Shown here piece by piece: positions 43,873 through 52,334 of a stretch of 64,000 nt of DNA. Position 1 is the first letter of the stretch; each line of letters starts with the position of its first letter. The stretch lies in the NCBI RefSeq assembly GCF_038561965.1, contig NZ_CP139348.1:372001-436000 (forward strand), in the 5' to 3' direction. Position numbers and translations under genes: made by a program. The stretch comes from Stutzerimonas stutzeri. Lineage in GTDB: Bacteria; Pseudomonadota; Gammaproteobacteria; Pseudomonadales; Pseudomonadaceae. The notes beneath the pieces were generated by a model, which saw only the letters and a program-made list of their open reading frames with translations, was not told where the DNA came from and ran no database searches.

Positions 43873-44784
43873 ATGAACCCACAAGAATTGAAGGCCATCC
43901 TCTCTACCGGCCTGCTGTCGTTCCCGGTCACCGACTTCGACGCACAGGGCGACTTCAACCGCGCCAGCTACGTCAAGCGCCTGGAATGGCTCGGCCCGTA
44001 CGGCGCCTCGGCGCTGTTCGCTGCCGGCGGCACTGGCGAGTTCTTCTCGCTGGAGCCGCGCGAGTACAGCGAAATCATCAAGACTGCCGTGGATACCTGT
44101 GCCGGTACGGTGCCGATCCTTGCTGGCGTCGGTGGTCCGACCCGCCTGGCCATTCAGATGGCGCAGGAAGCCGAGCGCCTGGGCGCCAAGGGTCTGCTGC
44201 TGCTGCCGCATTACCTCACCGAAGCCAGCCAGGAAGGCGTCGCGCTGCATGTCGAGCAGGTCTGCAAGTCGGTGAACATCGGTGTGGTGGTCTACAACCG
44301 CAACGTCTGCCGTCTGAACGCGACGCATCTTGAGCAGCTGGCCGAGCGTTGCCCGAACCTGATCGGCTACAAGGATGGCCTCGGCGATATCGAGCTGATG
44401 GTGTCGATCCGCCGTCGCCTCGGCGATCGCTTCAGCTACCTCGGCGGCCTGCCGACCGCGGAAGTCTACGCCGCCGCCTACAAGGCGCTGGGCGTGCCGG
44501 TGTATTCCTCGGCGGTGTTCAACTTCATTCCGAAGACGGCGATGGACTTCTACCACGCCATCGCCCGTGAGGATCACGAAACCGTCGGCAAGCTGATCGA
44601 CGATTTCTTCCTGCCGTATCTGGACATCCGCAACCGCTGCAAGGGTTACGCGGTCAGCATCGTCAAGGCCGGCGCACGCATCTCCGGCTACGACGCCGGC
44701 CCGGTGCGCGCGCCGCTGACCGAGCTGAAGCCCGACGAATACGAGCGCCTGGCGGTGCTGATCGAGAAGCAGGGCGCCCAGTAA
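43873..44784 (+). CDS. kdgD: 5-dehydro-4-deoxyglucarate dehydratase
   Basis: The 303-residue aldolase-fold enzyme of the DapA superfamily removes water and CO2 from 5-dehydro-4-deoxy-D-glucarate, giving alpha-ketoglutarate semialdehyde. Class I features are visible: FAAGGTGEFFSLEPREY (residues about 48-65), Tyr141 in VVVYNRNV and the Schiff-base Lys167 in LIGYKDGLGD. The C-terminal RISGYDAGPVRAPL is typical of KdgD. It is first in the rightward operon with the semialdehyde dehydrogenase and gudD, under the palindrome at 43803. Confidence 0.95.
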   Translation: MNPQELKAILSTGLLSFPVTDFDAQGDFNRASYVKRLEWLGPYGASALFAAGGTGEFFSLEPREYSEIIKTAVDTCAGTVPILAGVGGPTRLAIQMAQEAERLGAKGLLLLPHYLTEASQEGVALHVEQVCKSVNIGVVVYNRNVCRLNATHLEQLAERCPNLIGYKDGLGDIELMVSIRRRLGDRFSYLGGLPTAEVYAAAYKALGVPVYSSAVFNFIPKTAMDFYHAIAREDHETVGKLIDDFFLPYLDIRNRCKGYAVSIVKAGARISGYDAGPVRAPLTELKPDEYERLAVLIEKQGAQ

Positions 44785-44854
44785 GCCTTTCCGGAATCGC
44801 CCCGGCGTCGCCGTGCCGCACGGCCGCGCCGGGCATCATCAGAGGACACTTTGC

Positions 44855-46297
44855 ATGGCTGACGTACAACGCTACGACAACTACATCGACGGCCAGTGGG
44901 TTGGCTCGGACCGCTACCAGGCCAACGTCAACCCGTCCGACCTGTCGGACGTAGTCGGTGAATACGCCCAGGCCGATGCCGCGCAGGTCGAGCAGGCCAT
45001 CGCCGCCGCCCGCCGCGCCTTCCCGGCCTGGGCTAGCTTCGGCATCCAGGCGCGTGCCGATGCGCTGGAGAAGGTCGGTATGGAAATCCTCGCCCGCCGC
45101 GAAGAGCTCGGCACGCTGCTGGCGCGGGAAGAGGGTAAGACCCTACCGGAGGCCATTGGCGAAGTCGCCCGCGCCGGCAACATCTTCAAGTACTTCGCTG
45201 GCGAATGCCTGCGCCAGGCTGGCGAGACGCTGCAGTCGGTGCGCCCCGGTGTCGGCGTGGAAGTGACCCGCGAGCCGATCGGCGTGATCGGTCTGATCAC
45301 CCCGTGGAACTTCCCCATCGCGATTCCCGCCTGGAAGATCGCTCCGGCGCTGGCTTTTGGCAATTGCGTGGTGATCAAGCCGGCTGACCTGGTACCGGGC
45401 TGCGCCTGGGCCATCGCCGAAATCATCTCCCGCGCGGGCTTCCCGGCTGGCGTGTTCAACCTGGTGATGGGCCGCGGTCGTGAAGTCGGCGAAGCCATCG
45501 TCAACGCCAAGGACGTCGACGCGGTGAGCTTCACCGGTTCGGTCGGTGTCGGTCGCGGCATCGTCCAGGCCTGCGTGGCGCGCGGTGCCAAGGTGCAGCT
45601 GGAAATGGGCGGCAAGAACCCGCAGATCGTGCTGGACGACGCCGACCTCAGCGTTGCCGTCGAGCTGTGCACCCAGAGCGCCTTCTATTCCACCGGCCAG
45701 CGCTGCACGGCGTCGAGCCGCATCATCGTCACCGAGGGCATCTACGACCGTTTCGTCGAGGCGATGATCGAGCGTATCGGCAAGATCAAGGTCGGCGCGG
45801 CGCTGGAAAAAGGCGTGGACGTCGGCCCGGTAGTGTCCGAAGCCCAGCTGGAGCAGGATCTGCGCTACATCGAGATCGGCAAACAGGAAGGCGCGCGCCT
45901 GGCCTGCGGCGGCGAGCGGGTGAAGTGCGGCACCGAGGGTTACTTCCTGGCGCCGACGCTGTTCGTCGACAGCGACCCGAGCATGCGCATCAGCCGCGAA
46001 GAGATCTTCGGCCCGGTGGCCAACGTGGTAAAGGTCAAGGACTACGACGAAGCGTTGGCCATGGCCAACGACACCGAGTTCGGCCTGTCCGCCGGCATCT
46101 GTACCACCTCGCTGAAGTACGCCAACCACTTCAAGCGCCACGCCCAGGCCGGCATGGTGATGATCAACCTGCCGACCGCCGGGGTGGATTACCACGTGCC
46201 GTTCGGTGGCCGCAAAGGCTCGTCCTACGGCCCTCGCGAACAGGGCCGCTACGCCCAGGAGTTCTACACCACGGTGAAGACCACCTACATCGGCTGA
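44855..46297 (+). CDS. Alpha-ketoglutarate semialdehyde dehydrogenase (aldehyde dehydrogenase family)
   Basis: The 480-residue NAD(P)-dependent aldehyde dehydrogenase has VIGLITPWNFPIAIPAWKIA (cofactor site, residues about 145-165), the general-base Glu in LEMGGKNPQIV, the catalytic Cys in STGQRCTASS near residue 288, and EEIFGPVANV. It would oxidise the KdgD product to alpha-ketoglutarate, delivering the pathway to the TCA cycle. The ATG at 44855 follows AGAGGAC; it starts 70 bases after kdgD. Gene context makes the substrate assignment firm, though the family alone is broad. Confidence 0.92.
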   Translation: MADVQRYDNYIDGQWVGSDRYQANVNPSDLSDVVGEYAQADAAQVEQAIAAARRAFPAWASFGIQARADALEKVGMEILARREELGTLLAREEGKTLPEAIGEVARAGNIFKYFAGECLRQAGETLQSVRPGVGVEVTREPIGVIGLITPWNFPIAIPAWKIAPALAFGNCVVIKPADLVPGCAWAIAEIISRAGFPAGVFNLVMGRGREVGEAIVNAKDVDAVSFTGSVGVGRGIVQACVARGAKVQLEMGGKNPQIVLDDADLSVAVELCTQSAFYSTGQRCTASSRIIVTEGIYDRFVEAMIERIGKIKVGAALEKGVDVGPVVSEAQLEQDLRYIEIGKQEGARLACGGERVKCGTEGYFLAPTLFVDSDPSMRISREEIFGPVANVVKVKDYDEALAMANDTEFGLSAGICTTSLKYANHFKRHAQAGMVMINLPTAGVDYHVPFGGRKGSSYGPREQGRYAQEFYTTVKTTYIG

Positions 46298-46305
46298 GCT
46301 GAAAG

Positions 46306-46321
46306 CCGGCCGCAAGGCCGG
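46306..46321 (+). other. Stem-loop between the semialdehyde dehydrogenase gene and gudD
   Basis: CCGGCC-GCAA-GGCCGG forms a stable tetraloop hairpin nine bases after the stop codon. A second small hairpin (GGCGCC ... GGCGCC) lies at 46340-46357. No T-run follows, so these more likely stabilise or process the message than end it. Confidence 0.5.
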
Positions 46322-46388
46322 TCTGTGAAACTGCGTCACGGCGCCTACATGGGCGCCGCATCCCTACAAGAACAACAGAGGGACACCC

Positions 46389-47729
46389 ATGACCATCGCC
46401 GCAACGGGCACGCCCCGCATTACCGAACTCACCGTCGTGCCCGTCGCCGGGCAGGACAGTATGCTGATGAACCTGAGCGGCGCTCACGGCCCCTGGTTCA
46501 CTCGCAACATCCTCATTCTCAAGGACAGCGCAGGGCACGTCGGTGTCGGCGAGGTGCCGGGCGGAGAGGCTATCCGCCAGACTCTGGAAGACGCGCGCGC
46601 CATGCTGGTTGGCGAGCCGATCGGCCAGTACAACGCCCTGCTCAACCGCGCGCGCCGCGCCTTCGCCGATCGTGATTCCGGCGGCCGTGGCCTGCAGACC
46701 TTCGATCTGCGCATCGCCATTCATGCCGTCACCGCACTGGAATCGGCACTGCTCGACCTGCTCGGTCAGCACCTGGAGGTGCCGGTCGCCGCACTGCTCG
46801 GCGAAGGTCAGCAGCGCGACGAAGTGGAAATGCTCGGCTATCTGTTCTTCATCGGCGATCGGAACAAGACCGATCTCGCCTATCGCGACGAATCCAGCGC
46901 CGATGACCCCTGGTTCCGCGCGCGCAATGAGGAGGCCATGACGCCGGAGAGCATCGTCCGCCAGGCCGAGGCAGCGTACGAGCGCTACGGCTTCAAGGAC
47001 TTCAAGCTCAAGGGCGGCGTGCTGCGTGGCGAAGAGGAGGTCGAGGCGATCCGCGCCCTGGCCGCGCGCTTCCCGGACGCCCGCGTGACCCTGGACCCCA
47101 ACGGTGCCTGGTCGCTGGACGAGGCCATCGGCCTGTGCCGTGATCTGCATGGCGTGCTGGCCTACGCTGAAGATCCTTGCGGTGCGGAGAACGGCTATTC
47201 CGGCCGCGAAGTGATGGCCGAATTCCGTCGCGCCACCGGCCTGCCCACCGCGACCAACATGATCGCCACCGACTGGCGGCAGATGAGCCACACGGTGCAG
47301 TTGAACTCGGTGGACATCCCGCTGGCCGACCCGCACTTCTGGACCATGGCCGGCTCCGTGCGCGTGGCACAGATGTGCAACGACTTCGGCCTGACCTGGG
47401 GCTCGCACTCGAACAATCACTTCGATATCTCGCTGGCGATGTTCACCCATGTGGCAGCCGCCGCGCCGGGCCGCGTCACCGCCATCGACACCCACTGGAT
47501 CTGGCAGGACGGCCAGCACCTGACCCTCGACCCGCTGAAGATCGTCGGCGGCAAGGTGGCGGTGCCACAGAAGCCGGGGCTGGGTGTCGAGCTGGACTGG
47601 GATGCCTTGGGTCAGGCGCATGCGATGTACAAGGAAAAAGGCCTGGGTGCCCGTGATGATGCCATCGCCATGCAGTACCTGATCCCCAACTGGACGTTCA
47701 ACAACAAAAAGCCCTGCATGGTGCGCTAA
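46389..47729 (+). CDS. gudD: Glucarate dehydratase
   Basis: The 446-residue enzyme has the exact length of E. coli GudD and follows it closely as I recall it, including VVPVAGQDSMLMNLSGAHGP, DRDSGGRGLQTFDLR, FKDFKLKGGVLRGEEE (catalytic lysine), TNMIATDWRQM, WGSHSNNHFDISLAMFTHVA (catalytic His) and the ending CMVR. It dehydrates D-glucarate to 5-dehydro-4-deoxy-D-glucarate for KdgD. It lies 91 bases after the semialdehyde dehydrogenase gene in the same direction. A second, more divergent paralogue is at 42046. Confidence 0.95.
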   Translation: MTIAATGTPRITELTVVPVAGQDSMLMNLSGAHGPWFTRNILILKDSAGHVGVGEVPGGEAIRQTLEDARAMLVGEPIGQYNALLNRARRAFADRDSGGRGLQTFDLRIAIHAVTALESALLDLLGQHLEVPVAALLGEGQQRDEVEMLGYLFFIGDRNKTDLAYRDESSADDPWFRARNEEAMTPESIVRQAEAAYERYGFKDFKLKGGVLRGEEEVEAIRALAARFPDARVTLDPNGAWSLDEAIGLCRDLHGVLAYAEDPCGAENGYSGREVMAEFRRATGLPTATNMIATDWRQMSHTVQLNSVDIPLADPHFWTMAGSVRVAQMCNDFGLTWGSHSNNHFDISLAMFTHVAAAAPGRVTAIDTHWIWQDGQHLTLDPLKIVGGKVAVPQKPGLGVELDWDALGQAHAMYKEKGLGARDDAIAMQYLIPNWTFNNKKPCMVR

Positions 47730-47806
47730 GCCTTTTTTGAGGGGCGACTTTGCGCCATTTTTTCATAGCGGCCCTGGCGCCCCAGCGTATCGGCAGACCT
47801 CCTCGT

Positions 47807-47895
47807 CGTAGGGTGGGCTTCAGCCCACCGGGTGCGGTGCCACGAACTAACGCTGGTCGATGGCGAAGTGACGGTGGGCTAAAGCCCACCCTACG
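47807..47895. repeat. MITE/REPIN-like palindromic element
   Basis: The outer arms CGTAGGGTGGGCTT (47807-47820) and AAGCCCACCCTACG (47882-47895) are perfect inverted repeats, and each arm contains an inner GTGGGCT/AGCCCAC hairpin. The 89-bp unit is a two-hairpin REPIN-like element between gudD and garD. Confidence 0.8.
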
Positions 47896-48011
47896 GGAGG
47901 GGCAAGGGCAGCGTGGACAAGATGGCCCCCGCGGCTGGCGCCAAAAACTTGCCTTCGTAGAAGCCGGTCTTGGCCGCGATTTGGGGCCCGCGCTGCAAGT
48001 GGGCTCAGCAT

Positions 48012-48051
48012 CGTAGGGTGGGCTTCAGCCACCAGAGGCGGTGCAACGAAA
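48012..48051. repeat. Truncated copy of the 47807 repeat
   Basis: CGTAGGGTGGGCTTCAGCC and the following GGTGC-ACGAA match the left half of the element at 47807 with small differences. The right half is missing. The remainder of 47730-48156 shows no gene. Confidence 0.7.
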
Positions 48052-48156
48052 TAGGCCGCTCGGTGAACGACGTAGACGCTGGGGTAATGCTCAGGCTACG
48101 GCGCTGGACCGAACGAAACCAGACCAGAACAACAACCGGACTGACCCGGAGCGAAC

Positions 48157-49722
48157 ATGAGCGAAACCGTGCAACTGATTCCCCACCAGGATTCCCCGCG
48201 TTGCATCCGTCTGAACGAGGCGGACAACGTGGCCGTGGTGGTCAATGACGGCGGCGTGCCGGTCGGCGCCCGTTTCGAGGATGGCCTGGTCACGGTCGAA
48301 GCGGTGCCGCAGAGCCACAAGGTCGCGCTGGTCGATATCGGCGAAAGCGAGCCGGTGCGCCGTTATGGGCAGATCATCGGTTACGCACTCGAGCCCATCC
48401 GCTGCGGCAGTTGGGTCAAGGAAACCCAGTTGAAGATGCCCAGCGCGCCGCCGCTGGACAGCCTGCCGCGCGCTACCGCCGTGCCGGACAAGCTCGCACC
48501 GCTGGAGGGCTACACCTTCGAGGGCTATCGCAATGCCGATGGCACGGTCGGTACGCGCAACATTCTCGGCATCAGCACCACGGTGCAGTGCGTCACCGGC
48601 GTACTGGAGCACGCGGTCAAGCGCATCCGCGACGAGCTATTGCCCAAGTACCCGAACGTCGATGACGTGGTCGCGCTGACCCACAGCTACGGCTGCGGCG
48701 TGGCGATCAATGCACGTGACGCCTACATCCCGATCCGCACCGTGCGCAACCTGGCGCGCAACCCGAATCTGGGCGGCGAGGCGCTGGTGATCAGCCTCGG
48801 CTGCGAGAAACTGCAAGCCGAGCAGGTAATGCACGAGGGCGATCCATCGGTGGATCTGCGCGAGCCGTGGCTGTATCGCCTGCAGGAGTCCAACACCGGC
48901 TTCGGCGAGATGATCGAGCAGATCATGGCGCTGGCCGAAACGCGGCTGAAGAAGCTCGACCAGCGTCGCCGCGAAACAGTGCCGGCGTCCGAGCTGATCC
49001 TCGGTATGCAATGCGGCGGCAGCGATGCGTTTTCCGGCATCACCGCGAACCCGATGCTGGGTTATGCGGCAGACTTGCTGGTGCGCGCCGGCGCCACGGT
49101 GATGTTCAGCGAGAACACTGAGGTGCGTGACGCGGTGTACATGCTCACTGCCCGTGCGGAAACCCCGGAGGTCGCCGATGCGCTGATCGCCGAGATGGAC
49201 TGGTACGACCGCTATCTGGAACGCGGCGCCGCCGACCGCAGCGCCAACACCACGCCCGGCAACAAGAAGGGCGGGCTGTCGAACATCGTCGAGAAATCCC
49301 TCGGCTCGATCGTCAAGTCCGGTAGCAGCGCCATCAACGGTGTGGTCGGCCCGGGCGAGCGGGTCGAGCGCAAAGGGCTGATCTTCTGCGCCACGCCGGC
49401 CTCGGACTTTGTCTGCGGGACGCTACAGCTGGCGGCCGGGATGAACCTGCACGTGTTCACCACCGGCCGCGGCACGCCGTACGGCCTGGCCATGGCGCCG
49501 GTAGTCAAGGTGGCGACGCGCACCGAACTGGCCGAGCGCTGGCCGGACCTGATCGATGTCGACGCCGGGCGCATCGCCAGTGGCCGCGCGAGCATCGAGG
49601 AGCTCGGTTGGGAGTTGTTCCACTATTACCTGGACGTCGCCAGCGGGCGCGCGAAAACCTGGGCGGAGCGACACCGGCTGCACAACGACATCGTACTGTT
49701 CAATCCTGCGCCCATCACCTGA
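48157..49722 (+). CDS. garD: Galactarate dehydratase
   Basis: The 521-residue product is a UxaA/GarD-family dehydratase: an N-terminal SAF-like domain (residues about 10-90, NVAVVVNDGGVPVGARF), then EGYTFEGYRNADGTVGTRN, ALTHSYGCGVAINARDA, LGCEKLQAEQV and GMQCGGSDAFSGITANP. It dehydrates meso-galactarate (mucate), the product of galacturonate oxidation, to 5-dehydro-4-deoxy-D-glucarate. It lies 427 bases after gudD with repeats between them, so it may have its own promoter. An obvious copy of the regulon palindrome was not found in front of it. Confidence 0.95.
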   Translation: MSETVQLIPHQDSPRCIRLNEADNVAVVVNDGGVPVGARFEDGLVTVEAVPQSHKVALVDIGESEPVRRYGQIIGYALEPIRCGSWVKETQLKMPSAPPLDSLPRATAVPDKLAPLEGYTFEGYRNADGTVGTRNILGISTTVQCVTGVLEHAVKRIRDELLPKYPNVDDVVALTHSYGCGVAINARDAYIPIRTVRNLARNPNLGGEALVISLGCEKLQAEQVMHEGDPSVDLREPWLYRLQESNTGFGEMIEQIMALAETRLKKLDQRRRETVPASELILGMQCGGSDAFSGITANPMLGYAADLLVRAGATVMFSENTEVRDAVYMLTARAETPEVADALIAEMDWYDRYLERGAADRSANTTPGNKKGGLSNIVEKSLGSIVKSGSSAINGVVGPGERVERKGLIFCATPASDFVCGTLQLAAGMNLHVFTTGRGTPYGLAMAPVVKVATRTELAERWPDLIDVDAGRIASGRASIEELGWELFHYYLDVASGRAKTWAERHRLHNDIVLFNPAPIT

Positions 49723-49864
49723 GCCGACTTACTCCCGGTATCGCCTGTAGCCGTGGTGAGGCGCTGGCAGGCGATACCGCAGAAGAGAGGTCAGGTATAA
49801 CTTCTAAATAGAAACATTTATCAATATCATGCGCGTTCTCATCGAACAACAAGGTAGAACCCTC

Positions 49865-51988
49865 ATGAGTCGCGTTGCCGCTTTGCCACCGTTTTCATTG
49901 CGCCCGTTGGTGCTGGGCTTGCCCGTACTGGTCGCCTGCTTCGCTGTTGAGGCTCAGGAGGCGGTCGAGCTCGAAGCGCAGCAGATCACCGCACCCCGTG
50001 AGAGCGAACGCGGCAATGGCCCGGTCGAAGGCTATGTCGCCAAGCGCAGCGCCAGCGCAACCAAGACCGACACGCCGATCATCGAGACGCCGCAGTCGAT
50101 CAGCGTGATCACCGCCGACCGCATTCGCGACCAGGGCTCGCTGACCATCCAGGATTCGCTGCGCTACGTTGCCGGCATGCGTGGCGAGGCCTACGGTTTC
50201 GACAGTCGCGGCGATTCGGCGCTGATCCGTGGCGTTTCGCCGACCATATTCCTGGATGGCTTGCAGCAGAGCATCGGTAGCTTCAACAACACGCGCACCG
50301 ATCCGTTCACTCTGGAGCGCGTTGAAGTCATCAAAGGCCCTTCCTCGATGCTTTATGGCCAGAGCTCGGTGGGCGGCTTGCTTAATTTCGTCAGCAAGCG
50401 TCCGCAAGCCGAGCAGAAAAACGAGCTGCAACTGCAGTACGGCAGCTTCGATCGCAAGCAGATTGCCTTCGACAGCACCGGCCCCCTGGACGACGATGGC
50501 ACGCTGCTCTATCGCGTGGTGGCCATCCAGCGCGACAGCCAGACCCAGGTCGACCACACCAAGGACAACCGCCTGCTGTTCATGCCGTCGCTGACCTGGC
50601 GTCCCAACGAGCAGTTCGAATGGACGCTGATGGCCAACGTGCAGAAGGACGACGGCGGCACGACCAGTTCCTTCCTGCCGCACCGTGGCACGGTGCTTGG
50701 CGCGCCCTATGGCGAGATCGGCAGCGAGCGCTTCGTCAGCGAACCGGGCTTCGATGAATATGACAGTGAGCAAAAAGCGCTGACCTCGCAGATGGCTTGG
50801 CGCCTGGACGACACCTGGACGCTGCGGCAGAACCTGCGTTGGCAGAAGAGCAAGGTCAGCTACCAGACGATGTATGGCTGGCCGCCGGTGCTCGGTGCCG
50901 ACGACCGCACGGTCAATCGCGTCTGGTCCGTCTCCAAGCCCGAAGTGACCATCTGGACGGCCGATCATCAGGCCGAGTCGCGCTTCGATACCGGCGCACT
51001 GCAGCACACCGCGCTGGTGGGCATCGACTACCGGCACGCGGTCACCGACAGCCGGACCGCTCGCGGTGTCGCCACGCCGCTCGACCTCTACGATCCGGTG
51101 TATGGGACTTTCGATCCGTCCGGCATCACGCTCTCGGACGTTCCGCAGCAGCGCGTCGCGCAACAGGGCCTGTACGCCCAAGACCAGATTCGCTACCAGA
51201 ACTGGCTGATGACGCTCGGCCTGCGCAAGGACTGGGCCGACACGCGAGTCGAGCAGGGGACCCGGCAAAAGGATGATGCGGTCACTGGCCGGGTGGGGCT
51301 GACCTATCTCTTCGACAATGGCGTTGCGCCGTACATCAGCTACAGCGAGTCCTTCACGCCGATCATCGGCCTGGACACCATCACCCAGCAGTCCTACAAA
51401 CCGCTCGAAGGCGAGCAGTGGGAGCTTGGTGTGAAGTATCAGCCGGCTGGCAGCAACACCCTGCTCACTGCCGCGGTGTTCGATCTGCGTGAGACCAACC
51501 GCCAGATGCCCAACCCGGCGAATCCACTCAGTACCATTCAGGCCGGCGAGGCGCGGGTCAAGGGCCTGGAGCTTGAAGGCCTTGTCGAGATGAACGCGAA
51601 CTGGGATCTGATCAGCACCTACACCTACCTGGACAGCGAAGTGGTCAAGGGACCATCCGCGCAGCAAGGTAAACGCATTGCCAGCGTGCCTGAACACATG
51701 GCCTCGCTGTGGTCGCAGCATCGCTTCAGCATCGCCGGCATTCCCGGCTTCAGCGCTGGTGTCGGTGTGCGCTATGTCGGCGCCAGCTGGGATGGCACCG
51801 ATAGCCTGAAGACGCCGTCGACCACGCTGTTCGACGCCATGCTCGGCTACGCCTATCAGGACTGGTCGCTCACCCTCAATGCCACCAACCTGGAAGACGA
51901 AACCTACTACACCACCTGTCTGTCACGTGGCGACTGCTTCACCGGCAACCGCCGCACGCTGACCGCGACCGCGAGCTACAGCTTTTGA
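49865..51988 (+). CDS. TonB-dependent siderophore receptor
   Basis: The 707-residue outer-membrane protein has a signal peptide, a plug domain (residues about 60-165: TPQSISVITADRIRDQGS, RGVSPTIFLDGLQ, ERVEVIKGPSSMLYGQSSVG) and a 22-strand barrel ending in TATASYSF. No secretin/STN signalling domain is present, so it should not control its own transcription by surface signalling. It heads a four-gene operon with DUF3649, PepSY and DUF3325 proteins, a set that accompanies ferric-siderophore uptake. The ATG at 49865 fits a normal signal peptide; an upstream ATG at 49829 would add 12 residues. The siderophore cannot be named. Confidence 0.92.
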   Translation: MSRVAALPPFSLRPLVLGLPVLVACFAVEAQEAVELEAQQITAPRESERGNGPVEGYVAKRSASATKTDTPIIETPQSISVITADRIRDQGSLTIQDSLRYVAGMRGEAYGFDSRGDSALIRGVSPTIFLDGLQQSIGSFNNTRTDPFTLERVEVIKGPSSMLYGQSSVGGLLNFVSKRPQAEQKNELQLQYGSFDRKQIAFDSTGPLDDDGTLLYRVVAIQRDSQTQVDHTKDNRLLFMPSLTWRPNEQFEWTLMANVQKDDGGTTSSFLPHRGTVLGAPYGEIGSERFVSEPGFDEYDSEQKALTSQMAWRLDDTWTLRQNLRWQKSKVSYQTMYGWPPVLGADDRTVNRVWSVSKPEVTIWTADHQAESRFDTGALQHTALVGIDYRHAVTDSRTARGVATPLDLYDPVYGTFDPSGITLSDVPQQRVAQQGLYAQDQIRYQNWLMTLGLRKDWADTRVEQGTRQKDDAVTGRVGLTYLFDNGVAPYISYSESFTPIIGLDTITQQSYKPLEGEQWELGVKYQPAGSNTLLTAAVFDLRETNRQMPNPANPLSTIQAGEARVKGLELEGLVEMNANWDLISTYTYLDSEVVKGPSAQQGKRIASVPEHMASLWSQHRFSIAGIPGFSAGVGVRYVGASWDGTDSLKTPSTTLFDAMLGYAYQDWSLTLNATNLEDETYYTTCLSRGDCFTGNRRTLTATASYSF

Positions 51989-52037
51989 GCAGCGTTGATC
52001 CGCAAAGCTCCTATCGGCCTGCAAGGGAGGATTCAAG

Positions 52038-52334
52038 GTGACCACTACTACATCCATCAACCGCTGGAGCATCGTCTCGCGCGTCCTCGCGGCGCTGGTC
52101 GGGGGCTATGCCATGGCCTATGCGGTGACCGCCTTTCTCGCGGTCTATCTGCCGCTGGCACGGCCTGACCGCGTGGTGTTTTCCAGCCTGGCCAGCTTCG
52201 CGGTGTGGACCGCCGTGGTGATCTACGTGTTCGCCGCGCGCAGCGCCAGCCGCATCTGGCTGCCGATCGTCGGCCTGACCGCGGTGCTGTGCCTGGCCGC
52301 ATTCTTTTCCGGCGACTGGAGGGTTCGTCCATGA
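52038..52334 (+). CDS. DUF3649-like small inner-membrane protein of an iron-uptake operon
   Basis: The 98-residue protein has three hydrophobic helices (RVLAALVGGYAMAYAVTAFL and two more) and resembles DUF3649 proteins, which are found with PepSY reductases downstream of TonB receptors. GTG at 52038 follows GGGAGG at seven bases. Its stop overlaps the PepSY gene start (ATGA). Its function is unknown. Confidence 0.78.
   Translation: MTTTTSINRWSIVSRVLAALVGGYAMAYAVTAFLAVYLPLARPDRVVFSSLASFAVWTAVVIYVFAARSASRIWLPIVGLTAVLCLAAFFSGDWRVRP

Noticed and set aside
49806..49826. Possible Fur box before the TonB receptor gene
   Set aside because: TGATAAATGTTTCTA on the reverse strand matches only one half of the Fur consensus; too weak to call.
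49895..51721. 608-codon leftward frame opposite the TonB receptor
   Set aside because: Shadow frame; the sense strand has full receptor plug and barrel motifs.
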